Shown: positions 61,571-64,000 of the stretch, piece after piece
Layout: the number at the start of each line of letters is the position of its first letter
How positions within the stretch are numbered: position 1 is the stretch's first letter
Assembly: GCA_038210375.1 (NCBI GenBank)
Contig: JBBQWT010000012.1
Coordinates: 32,454-96,453 of the forward strand
Direction: 5' to 3'
DNA: 64,000 nucleotides
Source of the DNA: JBBQWT01 sp038210375
GTDB lineage: Bacteria; Acidobacteriota; Terriglobia; Terriglobales; Acidobacteriaceae
Notes under the pieces: model-generated
Databases searched by the model: none
Seen by the model: the letters and a program-made list of their open reading frames with translations, nothing else
Told to the model about the DNA's origin: nothing
Translations under genes and position numbers: made by a program

Positions 61571-62400
61571 GGCAACGCCTCCAACACCCCCGCGAACTCC
61601 ATCAAAACAATAAGAAAGGAAGCAGCAGGGCGGGAATCTTTAAGGATAAAGGAATCAGGGGATTTAGTAAACCCGGTGGTGGGCGATGAGCAAAATCGCC
61701 GCCGCGCATCGGGACCGCCATCGAATCAGTTTCTTACTAGTCCCAACCAACCCGCAATCTGATTTTCAAGAAAATGTCATCTCGACCGGAGACCGCGGGC
61801 CTTTGCGAGGCGTAGTGGAGAGACCTCGGGGTTGCTGTAACAATCCAGGTCGCAGTTCAGAACGTATCGATGGGTGGTGGAATGATGGATTCCAGCCGGG
61901 TGCCCCACAGCTTAGGGTGGGCGAGACATCCTCGAGCCAACATTCCGCGGTAGAGATATGGCGGCAAGGGACGGCGGTGCTTCGCCCGTAGAGAGGGAAA
62001 ATAACATCGGTATTTAGCAAATGGTTTTGATTCTGAAAAGTGCTGCCCTTGGAAATTGTTGACGAAGATTGAAGCAACTCCTCTGGATTGCGAACATTGA
62101 ACGAAGTCTAAAACAAGATCTGAAGGTTTTCGCAGAATTGAGGCAGCAAACGGCATGCCACGCGAAACTAACGCAGCGGTCACCGATGGCGAAGAGCTTG
62201 TAGAGATATGCTCTCCGGGGACGGGGGAAACACCGATGCCTGGCCTGAAGGTTGCCGCTCGGTGGATGACAACTGACTCGCTTCACTGCAACAGGATCAG
62301 ATCCTTCTAATCTGGTGGTTCGGATTTTAGTAGAACATCCCAAAATTGTCGTTGCGTTCCAGCGGGGTGCGATAGACTGGATGCCCTATATGGAGAACCA
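61571..62400. other. Gap of 830 bp with a family D repeat end and no recognisable gene
   Basis: 61774-61842 holds ATGTCATCTCGACCGGAGAC, then GCGTAGTGGAGAGACCTCGG, a repeat end that resembles families A-C in its first bases (GTCAT then a CTCGA/CCGAG-like stretch) but differs inside. The remainder is lower in GC, has several stop codons in all frames and contains no motif that I recognise. It may be degraded coding DNA. Promoters for yceD (minus) and the gene at 62401 (plus) must lie here. Confidence 0.45.
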
Positions 62401-64000
62401 ATGAACTTCAGAGCTAAGACTTCTATAAGCAAATCCCCTTGTGTACCGTTCCAGTCCTATTACTTGCCAGCATTGCTCCTGCTAATGATTCTGGCCTTTG
62501 CGCTGCCCGCAGGTGCGACTTCGCTGGCGGTTCCTACTCCGTTGATCAACCAGCCGCTGGCGCCGGACGCGGCCTCCCCGGGCGTGGCGGGCTTCACCCT
62601 CACGGTCAATGGCGCGGGATTTGTTTCCGGTTCGACGGTCAACTGGAATGGGGTGGCGCTGGGCACCACCTTCGTCAGCGCACGTCAACTGACGGCTTCG
62701 GTGCCGGCGGCCAACGTGGCGGCGGCGGGAACGGCGGCGGTCACCGTGGTCAATGCCGGCGCTGCCAACCCGGTCTCTAATGTCATTTATTTCCCGATTG
62801 CCGCTCCGACCACCGGAGTTGGGTTCGGAAGTGGAACTGCCAGCGCCGGCGCGATCCCTGCAGGTATAGCCGCGGGCGATTTCAACGGCGACGGCAAACT
62901 GGATTTCGCCGTAGCCAATTTTGGTGACGACACGGTATCAATCCTGCTGGGTCAGGGCGATGGCACGTTCTTAGCCCAGACAACCTACCCCGCCGGAGCA
63001 GGTCCCGTTTCGATTGCCATCGGCGATTTCAACGGCGACGGCAAACTCGATCTCGCCGTGACAAATGTGAATAGCAACACGGTATCGATCCTGCTGGGCC
63101 TGGGCAATGGCACCTTTGTAACCCAGGCCACAACGTATCCCACCGGATCAGGTCCCTATGCGATTGCCGCAGGCGATTTCAACCGCGACGGCAAACTCGA
63201 TCTCGCGGTGGCTAATTATAATGACAACACGGTATCAATCCTGCTGGGCCAGGGCAATGGCACGTTTGTAACCCAGGCCACAACGTATCCCACCGGAGCA
63301 GGTCCTCAATCGATTGCCATTGGCGATTTCAACGGCGATGGCAGACTTGATCTCGCGGTGGCAAGTGTGACTAGCAACACGGTATCGATCCTGCTGGGCC
63401 AGGGTAATGGCATGTTTGTAACTCAGGCCACAACTTACCCCACCGGAGTCAATCCCCAATCGATTGCCATTGGCGATTTCAACGGCGACGGCAAACTCGA
63501 TCTCGCAGTGGCTAATATTGGTGGCGCCAATGTATCGATCCTGCTGGGCCAGGGCGATGGCACGTTCTTAGCCCAGACAACGTATACCACCGGATTAGGT
63601 CCCGTTTCGATTGCCATCGGCGATTTCAACGGCGATGGCAAACTCGATCTCGCGGTGGCTAATCAGAATGGCAACACGGTATCGATCCTGTTGGGCCAGG
63701 GCGATGGCACGTTTGTAACTCAGGCCACAACGTACGCCACCGGATCAAGTCCCGAATCGATTGCCATCGGCGACTTCAACGGCGACGGCAAACTCGATTT
63801 CGCTGTAACTAATCGCAATGACAGCACGGTATCGATTCTGCTGCATGACAACCCCGCGACGATCACCAGCCCCACTCCGGGATCAACGCTGACTTCCCGG
63901 AGTGTGACCTTCACCTGGAATACGGGGGCGGGGAACCTCGATACGCCTGGGGATGAATATGCGATTCGTATCGGCACCACGCCTGGGGGCTCCGAGATTG
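62401..64000 (+). CDS. Secreted FG-GAP/VCBS repeat protein, 3' end outside window
   Basis: Open from ATG 62401 to the last base (533 residues seen). Signal peptide (ALLLLMILAFALPAGA, about 25-40). Residues ~45-135 form an IPT/TIG-like beta-sandwich (FTLTVNGAGFVSGSTVNWNG). Then come seven FG-GAP repeats of 49-50 residues (DNA period 147 or 150 bp) from ~155 to ~490, each with DFNGDGKLDLAVAN and NTVSILLGQGDGTF. A further beta domain starts near 490 (ITSPTPGSTLTSRSVTFTWN). The DNA of the repeats is nearly identical, which points to recent unit duplication. Extracellular or surface calcium-binding protein; function unknown. Confidence 0.9.
   Translation, partial: MNFRAKTSISKSPCVPFQSYYLPALLLLMILAFALPAGATSLAVPTPLINQPLAPDAASPGVAGFTLTVNGAGFVSGSTVNWNGVALGTTFVSARQLTASVPAANVAAAGTAAVTVVNAGAANPVSNVIYFPIAAPTTGVGFGSGTASAGAIPAGIAAGDFNGDGKLDFAVANFGDDTVSILLGQGDGTFLAQTTYPAGAGPVSIAIGDFNGDGKLDLAVTNVNSNTVSILLGLGNGTFVTQATTYPTGSGPYAIAAGDFNRDGKLDLAVANYNDNTVSILLGQGNGTFVTQATTYPTGAGPQSIAIGDFNGDGRLDLAVASVTSNTVSILLGQGNGMFVTQATTYPTGVNPQSIAIGDFNGDGKLDLAVANIGGANVSILLGQGDGTFLAQTTYTTGLGPVSIAIGDFNGDGKLDLAVANQNGNTVSILLGQGDGTFVTQATTYATGSSPESIAIGDFNGDGKLDFAVTNRNDSTVSILLHDNPATITSPTPGSTLTSRSVTFTWNTGAGNLDTPGDEYAIRIGTTPGGSEI

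Noticed and set aside
62875..63870. Regular 147/150-bp repeats as a possible CRISPR array
   Set aside because: The unit is far too long, stays in frame and encodes FG-GAP blades with calcium loops.

Overview
The window reads as a chromosomal segment of an Acidobacteriota bacterium (Terriglobia-like). This is inferred from the content, not from a marker gene. The signs are a VWFA-related protein of the acidobacterial type, an Oar-like TonB-dependent receptor with an N-terminal carboxypeptidase-regulatory-like domain, several FG-GAP/ASPIC-UnbV (CRTAC1-type) secreted proteins next to TPR proteins, many secreted glycosidases, and GC-rich coding sequence. No rRNA, tRNA, CRISPR array, phage module or intact transposase was seen.

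Layout. 1-2175: C-terminal part of a GH38-type alpha-mannosidase. 2.7-5.5 kb: a secreted low-complexity Asn/Gly/Asp/Arg protein and a secreted alpha/beta hydrolase. 6.0-10.6 kb: a YceI plus LolA-like-protein pair, an NRAMP-family transporter, a fluoride channel (crcB/fluC) with a recognisable fluoride riboswitch, and a YeiH-type transporter. 10.7-16.1 kb: a nuclease-like protein, an S9 peptidase, a GH18-like protein and hypotheticals. 16.2-18.4 kb: molybdate uptake modABC. 18.6-22.1 kb: VWFA-related protein and an ABC-F protein. 22.8-27.1 kb: a four-gene set of ABC-2 exporter, DedA-rhodanese fusion and methyltransferase. 27.3-31.9 kb: aldehyde dehydrogenase and a six-hairpin glycosidase. 32.0-48.7 kb: three ASPIC/UnbV proteins, two TPR proteins, a TonB receptor and an amidase, which looks like one outer-membrane/periplasmic module. 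49.3-57.9 kb: a sugar locus with GH31, a two-component sugar ABC importer without a visible binding protein, GH130 and GH37 trehalase. 58.7-61.6 kb: yceD-rpmF-plsX-fabD. 62.4-64.0 kb: the start of an FG-GAP repeat protein that runs off the window.

The most unusual signal lies between the genes. At least four related families of dispersed repeats fill the intergenic gaps, and all begin with a GTCAT(T/C)(C/T)-type terminus. Family A occurs as five elements of about 330-650 bp with roughly 50-bp terminal inverted repeats and a second, inner inverted repeat. Family B occurs as about 230-320-bp inverted-repeat elements, one of them nested inside a family A element. Family C occurs as two half copies and one element with about 120-bp inverted repeats that encloses a GIY-YIG nuclease reading frame broken by one in-frame TAG. 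This suggests a repeat family spread by a small GIY-YIG nuclease, comparable in logic to REP/RAYT systems. That mechanism is my inference.
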